From positions 35,213,365-35,277,364 of the forward strand of contig CM068384.1 in the NCBI GenBank assembly GCA_034770075.1: a DNA stretch of 64,000 nt, given 5' to 3'. Shown here in pieces: positions 11,793-21,563 of this stretch. Under the pieces are notes generated by a model. The model was not told the DNA's origin. It worked only from the letters and a program-made list of their open reading frames with translations, and did no database searches. The stretch is from Aralia elata (taxonomy: Eukaryota > Streptophyta > Magnoliopsida > Apiales > Araliaceae). Position 1 is the stretch's first letter, and every line of letters starts with the position of its first letter. Position numbers and translations under genes: made by a program.

Positions 11793-13958
11793 AGGTTCTC
11801 ATGAATATGATAAAGCTTACGCTTTGAGTTAATCCATTCCACAAATTTAGAACGATTATAAAATCTCGGTATTGGTTGTAAAACATTACAATAATGCGCT
11901 TACATGTTGAAAATTGTATGTGCAGGTATTCTAATGAATAACCACTTGGGGATATCCAGATTGGTCCACATGATTAAATGACATCATCTTCAGGCATGCC
12001 TAGCAAAGATCAATCAGCAAATCAATCAACCCATCGGAAGGAAAGTACAGATGCGATAAGAACTGAGAATTCTCTATTCAAAATATATCAGCATCTCTAC
12101 TAAAGGAGGTGTTAAGAAGATTCACGAATGATGATATAGTATATATCTAAAGTGATAATACTCCATCATCAATGCGCTACAACGATGATTCCATGTGGCT
12201 TGATCCTACTCAATAAATATGAACCTTGAGGTTCATTCAAGCATATCAAGAGAATTGGGTCGCTAAAACCTTTCCCTGTATGTAACGCAAAGGATATGTT
12301 CGATATGACAATCAAGGCAGAGCAATGATGATGCTGGCAGAATCTTGAAGGACTGCAAATCACTAACCATCAGTAGTGTGCCACACCACAAACAGAATCA
12401 CTGACTGTCACGAGACTGACATCAGTAAGGTATTTAATTTCCATCTCCTCTAAATGCTAATATTGATGGTCGTAAAATAGAATTGCATGATAGTATGTCT
12501 GTGTTGCATCTCTGTATATATCAGAGTTCTTTTAAGGAATCATTTTCTTCCTCAAAAGGAGAAAGAGAGAAAATGCAATGCCAATATTCATCCTTCTCTC
12601 CATCCACGTTTGAGACTGAAAATGAAACACTTAAGAAAGATATCTGAGGTGTATCCATTGTTTAAATTTAATCTTATCCTATTGTAAGATGTGTTAGAAA
12701 TATTATACAATGTGCAATTGACTATGTGTGCTAGATAATCACTTGTTAAAGACTTGTCTTTAATTAAATTAGTTCTAATGTTGGAAGTTTATCTTTCACC
12801 TTGGATGTGGAAAACTCAATAGGAAGTATCTTTAGTACACTCATTTTCTTTCATTAACTCTGTTGCTTAAGGAATTCAAAAAGGTGGCTATGCCTAATGT
12901 TTTATGTTCATCCTACCTTAGCTTACGAGGTTACGAGTTCCTATATGATATAAGTATTTGACAAATCATAGAATGTAGTCATATCTACTGCTGCACTTTG
13001 AAGGATCGTAAAGACTGATCAACTCTATGAACCTACTAGGTACAACTCATAGAACCAACCACTACTCTACTAAAGTTCAAAAACTTATAACATAGAATAA
13101 GTTAAGAAGTGTTTTGTCTAAGAAAAGGGTTTGAGGATCTACATTAGTTTCACACAAATTTATCCTCTTACACACACACACACACTCAAACAACTTAATT
13201 AACTGTCATAATATATGAACTGTTATGCATGTTGTGAACCCATAGTCTGAAAGGCACGGGCATTCAAAAGAACTAACCCCGCAGGACCCAAATAATAGTG
13301 GGTACCAGGTTAGAGAATTACTCAACCTGCAGGTATCATAGTCGATCAACCTTTACTAAAGTTTAGCCAAGTGAAAGCTTACTTATGATCTTCGTCAACA
13401 AATTCCTAACCAGGTGCAAAGTCATTATCTTTAAGTAATACTCTCTTCATAAACTAGAGCTCAATTCAGCATAATGCATCTCTTGAAGCGGAGAGGTACA
13501 TAAGAGCAAGATCCATATCAAGTTCAGACCAACTCTACGATCGCAGAAGCAAACCCTACGATCACAGTGTTAGACAAGGGGATCATAGAGTAGCCAACAC
13601 TAGAGAAAATACTCTACGATCAAATAATCCAATCTTTAGAAGACCATCTACATCTGAGATGGATGCACTAACTATAGGGGAGCAACAAGTGGTTAAGCCT
13701 AACAATGTACATGTTGAGGGGAAGCAATCTGAAGTCCCTGAGCCAACTCATACTCAGATTGAGGAGAAGTCATTGAAAACTGATCTCAAAGAAATGAAGC
13801 CTGCTGAAACTGATGTTAAGGTAAAAGTGACTGAAGACATAAAGATTATGAAAACTACATGATGTAGGAGATAAGGGAGAAGAAGTCGAATCCGTTGCAC
13901 AAGAGACACTCCATTTATCCAAACAACCCTCCCCCCAGTTATAGAGTCTTAAAACTCT
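11793..13958 (+). other. Internal region of SIRE-like element without gag or pol
   Basis: No gag, protease, integrase or RT motif was found in any frame. A Lys/Glu-rich 67-codon frame lies at 13659-13862, with no recognised family; it may be a remnant of a longer protein or chance. A purine-rich stretch at about 12556-12575 could be a polypurine tract. GATCGTAGAG-type motifs also occur near 13005 and 13530-13640. A (CA)n run lies near 13170-13185. Confidence 0.55.
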
Positions 13959-14525
13959 GTGACTAAAGCTTTCAAGTCTGCTAGGCTTGGAACGGAGGGG
14001 CGTTGCGTCCTTGTCTTATGACTAAATACCTCTTGTCTGTTGGACTTGAGGAGGGTCAGAGGATCCTTGCCTGAGGGGCTAAAAACAACTTATGTCTGTT
14101 GGACTTGAGAAGGGTCAAAGGATCCTTGTCTTAGTGACTAAAAACAACTCACGTCTGCTGGACTTGAGGAGGGCGGAGCGTCCTTGTCTTTGTGACTAAA
14201 CCTTAGTGGATTTCCTACTTGTTGAAGTAGAAGAGTCGAGTATGAGTTGTTCAGTCTCCGAATCACTTAAAACCTCTTGTGTTATTTACTTTATGTCTTT
14301 TACATTATATACAATAGCTGTTATATCTATTATCAACCATATTGTAGATTTAATTAAAGAACTATGATTATTCTTATATCATTGAAGGGGTTCTTAAAGT
14401 ATATTCCGCTGTGCATGAATTGATTCTGTTAATCATATCTGTTATACTTTCGCTATGAACGAATTTTTTTAAAGGATCTATTTAACCCCCCTTCTAGATC
14501 TCTATTGTGTCCCATAGAACTAACA
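13959..14525 (+). repeat. Truncated 3' LTR of SIRE-like element
   Basis: From GTGACTAAAGCTTTCAAGTCTGC onward this matches the 5' LTR from about 11268 to its end, including TTCAGTCTCCGAA and ACCCCCCTTCTAGATCTC. It carries one more CTTGAGGAGGGTC-type unit than the 5' copy. About 2.3 kb of the LTR 5' part is missing. Confidence 0.75.
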
Positions 14526-14530
14526 TATTG
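14526..14530. repeat. Target-site duplication, right copy (TATTG)
   Basis: Identical to 8940-8944. The sequence then resumes as CACTGTGAGATC, apparently the interrupted older LTR. Confidence 0.8.
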
Positions 14531-15284
14531 CACTGTGAGATCTAATTGGTTTTAATTGTTCGATTATTATTTTGAGTATTGATTATTCTTTTGCACTTGA
14601 ATTGTATGATTGATATGTTTAATTGCTAGGTTGCAAACTAATTTATTATTCGTTGAAATCTACTGCTAAATTAGATATTAAATCCATAATTGTTTTTGGT
14701 CACTCTAATTTGTGAAATAAGTAAGGTTAATAATTAACTGCAGATCATAAGATTATTATATCTTAAGAAGAATACTCAACTAAATAAAATGCAACGGCTT
14801 GTGCTTGTATTGTTTAGCTTCATCGGTCTTTCTAATTCTTAAAGCATCTACTAGATTAAACTTTTAGCGCTTGTCTGAAGTTGTTTAGTAGTTAGGGTTA
14901 TTTACATCGCTTGTTTCTATCTAACTAAAATTAAGGAAAGACATAGAACGATTCTAAATGGTGAGTTGATTTTAACGATGAATATTCAAAGTACTAATTG
15001 TTTATGCTCGTGTCAATGATTAGTGTAATATTCTGAAGGTGAAAGTTAACTTAATCCAAGGTTCGTTTCTTCTGATTTATTTCGTTATATTACTTTGCGT
15101 TATTTACGTATTAGTTTATCTTTAATCAGCAACCCAAAACCCCCCATTTTCTGGTATACAAAGTATAAAAATAGATTAATCATTCTATGTGAGATCGATT
15201 CTTACTTGCACTACTACATAAATATCGTTCGCAATAAGGTTTTATTTTTGGTTGCCTGCGACAACACACCAACCATATCAAGTA
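14531..15284 (+). mobile_element. Right half of the interrupted older LTR (tentative)
   Basis: Non-coding. The end (about 15100-15275) contains AACCCCCCATTTTCTGG and GTGAGATCGATTCTTACTTGCACTAC, a pattern common just inside the 3' ends of plant LTRs, and terminates near GCCTGCGACAACA. It is interpreted as the continuation of 8441-8939. Flanking duplications could not be identified. Confidence 0.4.
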
Positions 15285-15684
15285 TTATCGAAAATACTTC
15301 CAAGTGATATGGGACTCTCCCAATCCCAATTGGGTTATCCAATATTCATACCCAAGTGGATGTCCATAATCCACGGGTTTGACCCAGATCAATTACTAAC
15401 ATCTCCCACTTAGACACTTGGGTTATAAAGGTAGGTACTCATCTCAAATCAATCATCTCTAGATTTTCTCGTACAGGTGCCTTGGCGTGCGACTGACGAG
15501 AAATAAACGATATCAAAGGTTCTGCTCACATACTAAGTCTCCATCATAACTAATATGAAGCATCTCCAAAAAAACTTGTCATGCCCTAGACCAGACGATC
15601 ACATTCCATTGAGTATTTCGAATCCCTCATCGATTACATTTCAGAAATACATTCAACCCCATTTGCCTTGGTATGCTCACATTT
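15285..15684 (-). mobile_element. Ty1/copia fragment, 3' internal end plus LTR start
   Basis: On the minus strand the sequence reads ...AAGTGTCTAAGTGGGAGA|TGTTAGTAATTGATC. This is the usual copia polypurine tract (plus-strand 15402-15410) followed by an LTR beginning TGTTAG at 15401. The LTR then contains GACATCCACTTGGGTATG and a CCCAATTGGGATTGGGAGAG block. Only about 120 bp of LTR and 280 bp of non-coding internal sequence survive. Confidence 0.6.
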
Positions 15685-15685
15685 A

Positions 15686-15686
15686 A

Positions 15687-15726
<40 letters not shown>

Positions 15727-15728
15727 GT
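15686..15728. repeat. (AT)n microsatellite
   Basis: An uninterrupted TA/AT run of roughly 35 bp, then CATATAGTATATG. It lies between the copia fragment and a SIRE-like LTR start. Confidence 0.9.
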
Positions 15729-15731
15729 ATA

Positions 15732-17110
15732 TGTTAGGAATCACATGATTAAATTTGATGGTGTGCTATTAATGCATATGCGTTTCAGTAGGTAAATTGA
15801 AATTCCTTATAATGATTATGATGTACAAGGACTTAGATAAAAAAGATCAAACTTGTTAGGTTGATAAAATGAGCTAGATGATAAGACTAGACTGCTCGTA
15901 GAGTACTGCAAATAGGTATCATAGAGCAACTCTGGCATGACCGTATAACAGCCAAAAAATGATCGAAGAACAGTCAGCAAGCTTGGAGTGAAGAATCGTA
16001 AAGTCTGCCAGGCATCGCAGAGTACAACTAAGTCAAGAATCGTAGAGCTGTCTCGGGATTGTAGAGTCATCTTGTCAAGTCACTCTACGATTTCCATAGC
16101 CAGTCTACAGCCAAGCAGAATCGTAGAGTCAACTCTGTAAAAGGATTCAAGATTAAGACGACAGTACTTAAGAAGATCAAAGGGCAAAACATTGATGTTG
16201 TCTCTAGGTGATCAAAGAGCTATATGAAGATCATAATGAACATCTGCAAACATTAAGTCTTATCAAAGATCGTAGAGCAGTTTAAACAGGACTCTACAAC
16301 CTCGCTGATGACACTACGACTAACAAGATTGTAGAGTCCAATAGTAGAGTCACCCAAATACTCTACGATCCTCATCAAACGAGCAACCAAGATCTAAATT
16401 AAATATTTTATGTTGCCCATAATGGATTGCTAACATCTATATCAGTATAGTGATCTGCCCAAGACAGTTGATGAATACTTAATTGATCTCCAAAGAGAAT
16501 CAAAGTCAGTGGGGTTCAAACAATCATGATATGCACGAATCAAGAGCACACTTACACTCCATTATCTTGGACTAAGTTAATGGATGTTGACTCACCCCAC
16601 TACTGCGCACAACAAGGAATAAACTATTCATTAGTGCAACAACAAGTTTCAATGGGAAAAATAGATGCAACAGGATTATTTTAATGGGAAGATTTTAGAG
16701 GCATCTATATAAGGCAACCAGATTGAAGATTATAAATAAGCAAGGACAATCGATAAAATCAATATCTGTCAAAGCCTCACTCTACGATCCAAAGGAAAAC
16801 ATCTTGCTTTGCTACTAAGTTCATTTGAGTTCATGCTTAAGGCAACTTAGTAGCACAAACACACTCTTACATCGAAGTGTAATAGTTCCAAGATTGCTGG
16901 TCTTGAAGAGTAATAAGTGTACTGGTGATTCTAAGGCTGCAGGTCTTAGTCTACAGTGTTCCAAGTCTGTTGGGCTTGACGAAGTTCATAAGTGAACTAG
17001 AGTTCCAAGGCTGCTGGTCTTGAAGAGTACTAAGTTTACTAGTGGATCTAGTCGTTTACAATGTTTTAAGTTAATTTTATCAATACTCCGCAAAACTTTA
17101 GATCTGTATC
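15732..17110 (+). mobile_element. Second SIRE-like LTR, partial
   Basis: Starts TGTTAGGAATC and follows the order of the 8945-11778 LTR: GATGTACAAGGACTTAG and GATCAAACTTGTTAGGTTGAT (about 15822-15865), then a GATCGTAGAG-motif zone (15890-16400), an AATGGGAAGATT zone (about 16640-16700), and finally CAAGTCTGTTGGGCTTG-type units (16880-17050). The right end is lost or highly diverged before the primer site, so this is a fragment. The boundary near 17110 is approximate. Confidence 0.65.
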
Positions 17111-17389
17111 TAGTGGGGAGGAGGTCCTAACTAATCGCGCTAGGTATTCTAATAATTGAATCACCTGATAGCGGTTTTAGGATACAATTTTATATACGTT
17201 TTGTTTAAATCCTAATTGTGGCATTGCATAGATCTGAGGCATTTTAGATCTACAGATTTATATTCTAGACTCTAAGTCTCTTTCCATATATTTCGTCAAT
17301 CCAGATAGTCCCTCGAAATGTTGGCTTCGGTGTTGCTATCTAAAAGATAGGGTTACGGGAACCCACTTTTAGATCTCTTTTGCTTACGT
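17111..17389. other. Unassigned spacer between two LTR fragments
   Basis: No coding frame or motif was recognised. It may be the more diverged 5' part of the Tat/Ogre-like LTR that follows. Confidence 0.4.
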
Positions 17390-18379
17390 ATTCAATGCAT
17401 TATGATGTGAGCCTAGGAATATTGGAGTTGAGATCCACGAATCAGATATTGACTAGATTCCCACGATCGGCATGGTTTCGATTGTAACAAGAGATACACG
17501 ATCATTGTACATGTAAATTTGGGCCTTAAATGGTATCAAGGTTTCCATCCTGCTGAAATAGGATTTAAGGCCCCGTAATAGTGAAAATTGTGATTGCAGG
17601 TGTTCGGGGCTATTGAGATGACTTTCATGCCCACGGATCGCCCCCGCCCTATTTTGATGCTTGATTTCCCGTTTATTACAAAAAAACGATTTCTAAACAA
17701 AACGACAAAGATATTCTAAAATTAAAATCAAATCGCGTTAGGTTAGTAAGACGACTTTAGATTAAAATTAAAAGTAACGAAAAAATCTTGATTCCTATCT
17801 GGTGAAAGGGTTTGAAAAATCGTATTTTCTGAAACGTCACCCAAAAGGTTTTTATCAAAATCAAAGCTAAAATGAACCTTTTTCTTAAATCAAATCCTTC
17901 GCGCTAGATCCAAAGAGGTTTTAAGTTGCTTTCTAGATAATACAGTTCTCACGATTTCGATCCAAAGCTAGATAGCGATTTCCTTCAAAATCACACACAC
18001 ACACTTCACACTTAGGAAAACATCAAAATGTGGTAACCGTGTTTTCACGGAAGTCGGGGGGTGCCTAACACCTTCCTCTCGCTTAAGCAAACCCTCGAAC
18101 TCTATGAATCTCGGTTTCGAGACCAATTTTACGGAGTCACATATTAGGCCATATTGCGAAAATCTAAAAATCCGGATGAGTTGGTACACCTACTTAAATC
18201 TTTAGCAAGTGGCGGCTCTGTCTAATTGGCCCATCATCAAAAATCAATCTTTCAAAACCCCGTCAGCATTTATGTCGGGTTTCCCCCCTAAAAATCACCA
18301 TTTAAGTGAAATAATAAATCGAAATCTTAAAAGGGGTAGAAACACGACAAAATTAGGAAAATTTATCCCGGCGTCGACA
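17390..18379 (+). mobile_element. 3' part of a Tat/Ogre-like LTR
   Basis: Matches the better LTR at 57525-59552 block by block: GATGTGAGCCTAGGAA; TTTAAGGCCCCGTAATAGTGAAAAT; GGTGTTCGGGGCTATT; CACGGAAGTCGGGGGGTGCC followed by TAACACCTTCC and CTCGCTTAAGCAA; then AACTCTATGAATCTCGG. It ends GGCGTCGACA at 18379. No primer site follows, and the sequence passes directly into an inverted SIRE-like LTR. It is clearly more diverged than the two 54981/63418 repeats are from each other, so it is an older insertion. Confidence 0.7.
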
Positions 18380-19981
18380 CTCCAACAACTTGATTGTTTG
18401 AACTGATGCTCATATATAGTATGTTGGTTAATCTTCCCGTTGGAAAGTGTCCGTTAGAGGTATTTAATGTGCATATACTTAGATATCCTTGATGTTGACT
18501 TTCTGTTGCTTTTGTGTCAGCCTATTATTTCTAGTCAATGACCTGTCAAATCAACCTACAGCTTTACTTGTTCAATTGACAGGTCACTTTCTGCATACTA
18601 GCCGTTACACATATCTTGGCTATTCATCAAGGATATATGACTGGACACCTTGCGATCTTCTGATTTGCAACGTTCCTCTGTCAGATCTCTTGTCAGACCT
18701 GACTTTACTCTACAATCTTGTCGTCTTGGTAGAGTAGTATAAATCGTAGAGTTGATCTCTATGATTTGTTCAACTGTCTGCTCTATGAGTGAGTGCATTG
18801 AGAACCTTGGACAGACTTAGCAGCTCTTCGACAATGAAGACAATTTTACGATCATACTGTCTCTTTGAAGCTTTATAAACTGCTGCTTTACGATCTCTGA
18901 GTAACTCTGTGAATTGACTTATCCTTTTTGACCAGACATAGTACTTTTACAACCTGACCTTTACTTGCTAATTCTTTATCTTATATTCTTGATATGTAAA
19001 AGAGCTTTACTGTTTAGTTCTACGATCTTCCAGGTAACTATGCAATGTTGGCTTTACATTATGAATTGGTAGAGTATTCTACGAACCATTGTTCATCCAA
19101 TAACCTTTACTTTATTGAACGATCCTTGAGTTGTTTCAGCGATTAATTGAACTTCTCTACGCTCAGTCTTCCAATAGCAATCTTTGACTTGCTTTAGTTA
19201 TTCTTCTATCACTTTATGACTTGATTTATACTCTGAGAAATGAGGTGATCTTTTTGTCAGGATCACAGACTCTGAGTTCTACTTTTTTTTGTTTGCAAGG
19301 AAAGACTTAGCCAACTTCAAGCATTTCAGTCATGTAGCTCTATAATCTTTGTTGAACTATCTCATAGTTGCTTTATGATTTGATTCTTACTTTGTGATTC
19401 CATAAAGCATTTTGCGTCCAGTCTTTGCCTTATGAGCTTTGCTATACTTTACGATTCTGTTCATTTTATTAGCTGATATTTGCTTCATAACCTGAAGTGA
19501 ACTTTACGATAGGTGCAACAGCTCTGCGACCCTTCTGATGCTTTACGATCATAGTTTAACTCTGTGATCCATTTCGACTTTTCGACCTGGCAGAGTAACT
19601 TTACGAGCATAAGATTCCTAATACCTATACATCATATTTATTCAGCAAGATCAACCTAACATTCTTGATTCTTCTAGTTTAAGTCCTTGTACACATAATT
19701 CTTTGAAGGACTTTACAAAATTTGCTATACAAGTATACAATGGGTATCCAATCTTTAAATGTCTAGATTACTCTGCTTACAATACTCACATGCAGAGTAA
19801 CTCTATGATAGGATCAACCTAACATTTTTGATCTTTATACTCTAAGTCCTTGTATATGTATTTCTTTTATAAGAACTTTACAACATCCAGAATCAAATGA
19901 GCTTTTATCTTATATTCATCATTGCATCAGTTAGTTATTATCAAACTACATTCATCAATGATAAATGTGCAAACCACAACA
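18380..19981 (-). mobile_element. Third SIRE-like LTR, inverted and truncated
   Basis: Reads as the reverse complement of the 5' part of the 8945 LTR. On the minus strand it starts TGTTGTGG at 19981 and passes two blocks with ACAAGGACTTA and GATCAA...TGTTAGGTTGATC (plus-strand about 19800-19870 and 19640-19700). It then has a zone of CTCTACGATC and TTTACGATC motifs on the plus strand (18720-19610). It ends near 18380 at the block equivalent to GATTCAAACAACCATG of copy 1. The rest of the LTR is missing, cut at the Tat/Ogre-like LTR end. Confidence 0.6.
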
Positions 19982-21111
19982 TTCATTAATGTATCATTTT
20001 CTTGACATGTCAAATGAAAGCACATACTCAGATAGTTCACATAAGTCAATAGACATATAAACACATAACCACCTTAGCACCTAATCACTTAGATAACCAA
20101 GCACACAAGCACATAGTCACATTAACACATAATCACATATAGACACATTGACACATAATCACATAGAGATACATTTGCATATAATCTCATAGACATAACT
20201 CCATCTTAAACAATCAAACCAACCATCATTAAATCAAACAACCTTCAACACAACGAACTAAAACCTTCACAGTGAACAAACAATCATACCAGAAAGCTTA
20301 CGGTCGGGGCCGCCGGGGGATAGCTCTGGTGTGAGAATAAGTACATGCCAGAAACATTAACAATGGAGGTATGTAATTGCTCTAGTGAATAAAAATAGAT
20401 AATGTGTCAGTGTGTACCTTGAACTTGTATCATGGTTGTATTTATATCTTGACCACACTGCCTCAATTTACTACGCCCGTGCCCGAGTAGGAATATGAGT
20501 CCTATGTAGAGATTCCTTATAATTGTAAGTTCCATAACTGAATAGGAAGTCAAATCGGACAAGAGAATCATAAGTCAACTTGGACTGTAACCCTTCAAGA
20601 ATATCCAACTCCTTACTATCAATGTAAATATCCAACCACGTGTCGTGAGTCCGTCCGAACCCCTCGGACCCATCAAATCACACTCCAACAATATATATTA
20701 GGTTATGGAATTTATTTCCATTTATATCTCCATTATATTACATTCACATTACCTTTGCTTTCCTTTCTAAAATATCACTTACGTTAACATATATTTTAAA
20801 TGTGTTATAAAAAAAATATTAACTTTATTAAATTCATCTACATTTGTAATTAGGGATATCACAATGAAAATCTCATACTAATGCAGGTAATGTACGGTAC
20901 CTCCCCTGGCCTAAAACAATAACATAGTTCAACCAAATAAAAGGATAAAAAGGCTTGAGCAATAGCCACAAATCTCGTGCTTTTTCGGTCATAGCCAACC
21001 TCCCTATGCCTACTCAACATACCTACGTATTTCCGATTGGAAGAGTTGGATCTTTTTAGCGGAGACCACTAATCCTCCTCTTTTGACGGCAGACTGAATA
21101 CTCTCAAAATT
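19982..21111. other. Intergenic, no gene recognised
   Basis: 20030-20190 is an imperfect array built on CACATAATCACATA and similar CACA-rich strings. 20300-20700 is unique-looking sequence with no motif. From about 20870 the sequence may already belong to the decayed element whose basic domain begins at 21112. Confidence 0.5.
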
Positions 21112-21384
21112 CAGAGACAAATTTCCGAAGAAAGAGCTAAAGGAAAACGAGCTCTAGGAGATTTTTGTGAACAATATGGGTTTGCTGAAATTCCTAAAAA
21201 GAGTCACAGGTCTAAAAGAAAGGAGATTCTTAAAGAATCTAGTGGTCACAAGAAGAATAGACGCAAATCGTCTAAACAACATCCTTCTGATGAAAAGCCT
21301 AAGTCAAAGAAGTCTTCTAAATCTAGAAGAAAGTCTTCTACTTCCAAGCCACCATTTTATAAACTGAAATTCAAACTTACATAG
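21112..21384 (+). pseudogene. Basic gag-like fragment of an older reverse-transcribing element
   Basis: An open frame of about 90 codons without an obvious start, ending at TAG 21382-21384. It contains GDFCEQYGF near the beginning and is followed by a Lys/Arg/Ser-rich tail (KKNRRKSSKQ, KSKKSSKSRRKSS), consistent with a nucleic-acid-binding capsid-type region. From family knowledge, an FCEQ-G motif before a basic stretch occurs in plant caulimovirid-like polyproteins, but I could not check this. The protease part of apparently the same element lies at 54484-54957, with the 32-kb array between them. It is interrupted, truncated and certainly non-functional. A Ty3-type element is the alternative. 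Confidence 0.45.
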
Positions 21385-21563
21385 ATCCAAGCTTGAGAAC
21401 TTAGAACTTGCACACTAATACAAACGATAATTTTAGACTAAAAATTCGGATGCCTAAACATATTGGCAGAGCCTACTTAAATAGCAAGCGAAAACCAGAC
21501 AACATTATTACAAGCGACAAAGCTTTAATAAAGCATAAAAAAGAACGGTTCTTTATGCTGAGA
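21385..21563. other. Sequence between the gag-like fragment and the array
   Basis: Probably the continuation of the decayed plus-strand element, but no readable domain. The last five bases before the array LTR are TGAGA, a possible remnant of the array's target site. Confidence 0.35.

Larger units (their letters stand above)
8945..14525 (+). mobile_element. Non-autonomous Ty1/copia SIRE-like LTR element with target-site duplication
   Basis: The element begins TGTTGGGAATC and ends AACTAACA, flanked by identical TATTG (8940-8944 and 14526-14530). A long 5' LTR (8945-11778) is followed after two bases by an iMet-type primer site. About 2.2 kb of internal sequence without gag or pol follows, then a 5'-truncated 3' LTR (13959-14525). 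A long LTR ending ...TCTATTGTGTCCCAT with this primer site is typical of plant copia elements of the SIRE/Maximus sort. Because coding capacity is absent, any mobility would have depended on enzymes supplied in trans. Confidence 0.8.

Noticed and set aside
15816..16070. 84-codon minus-strand frame in the second SIRE-like LTR, and 9348-9620 in the first
   Set aside because: Both lie in the motif-rich LTR zone and are not conserved with each other.
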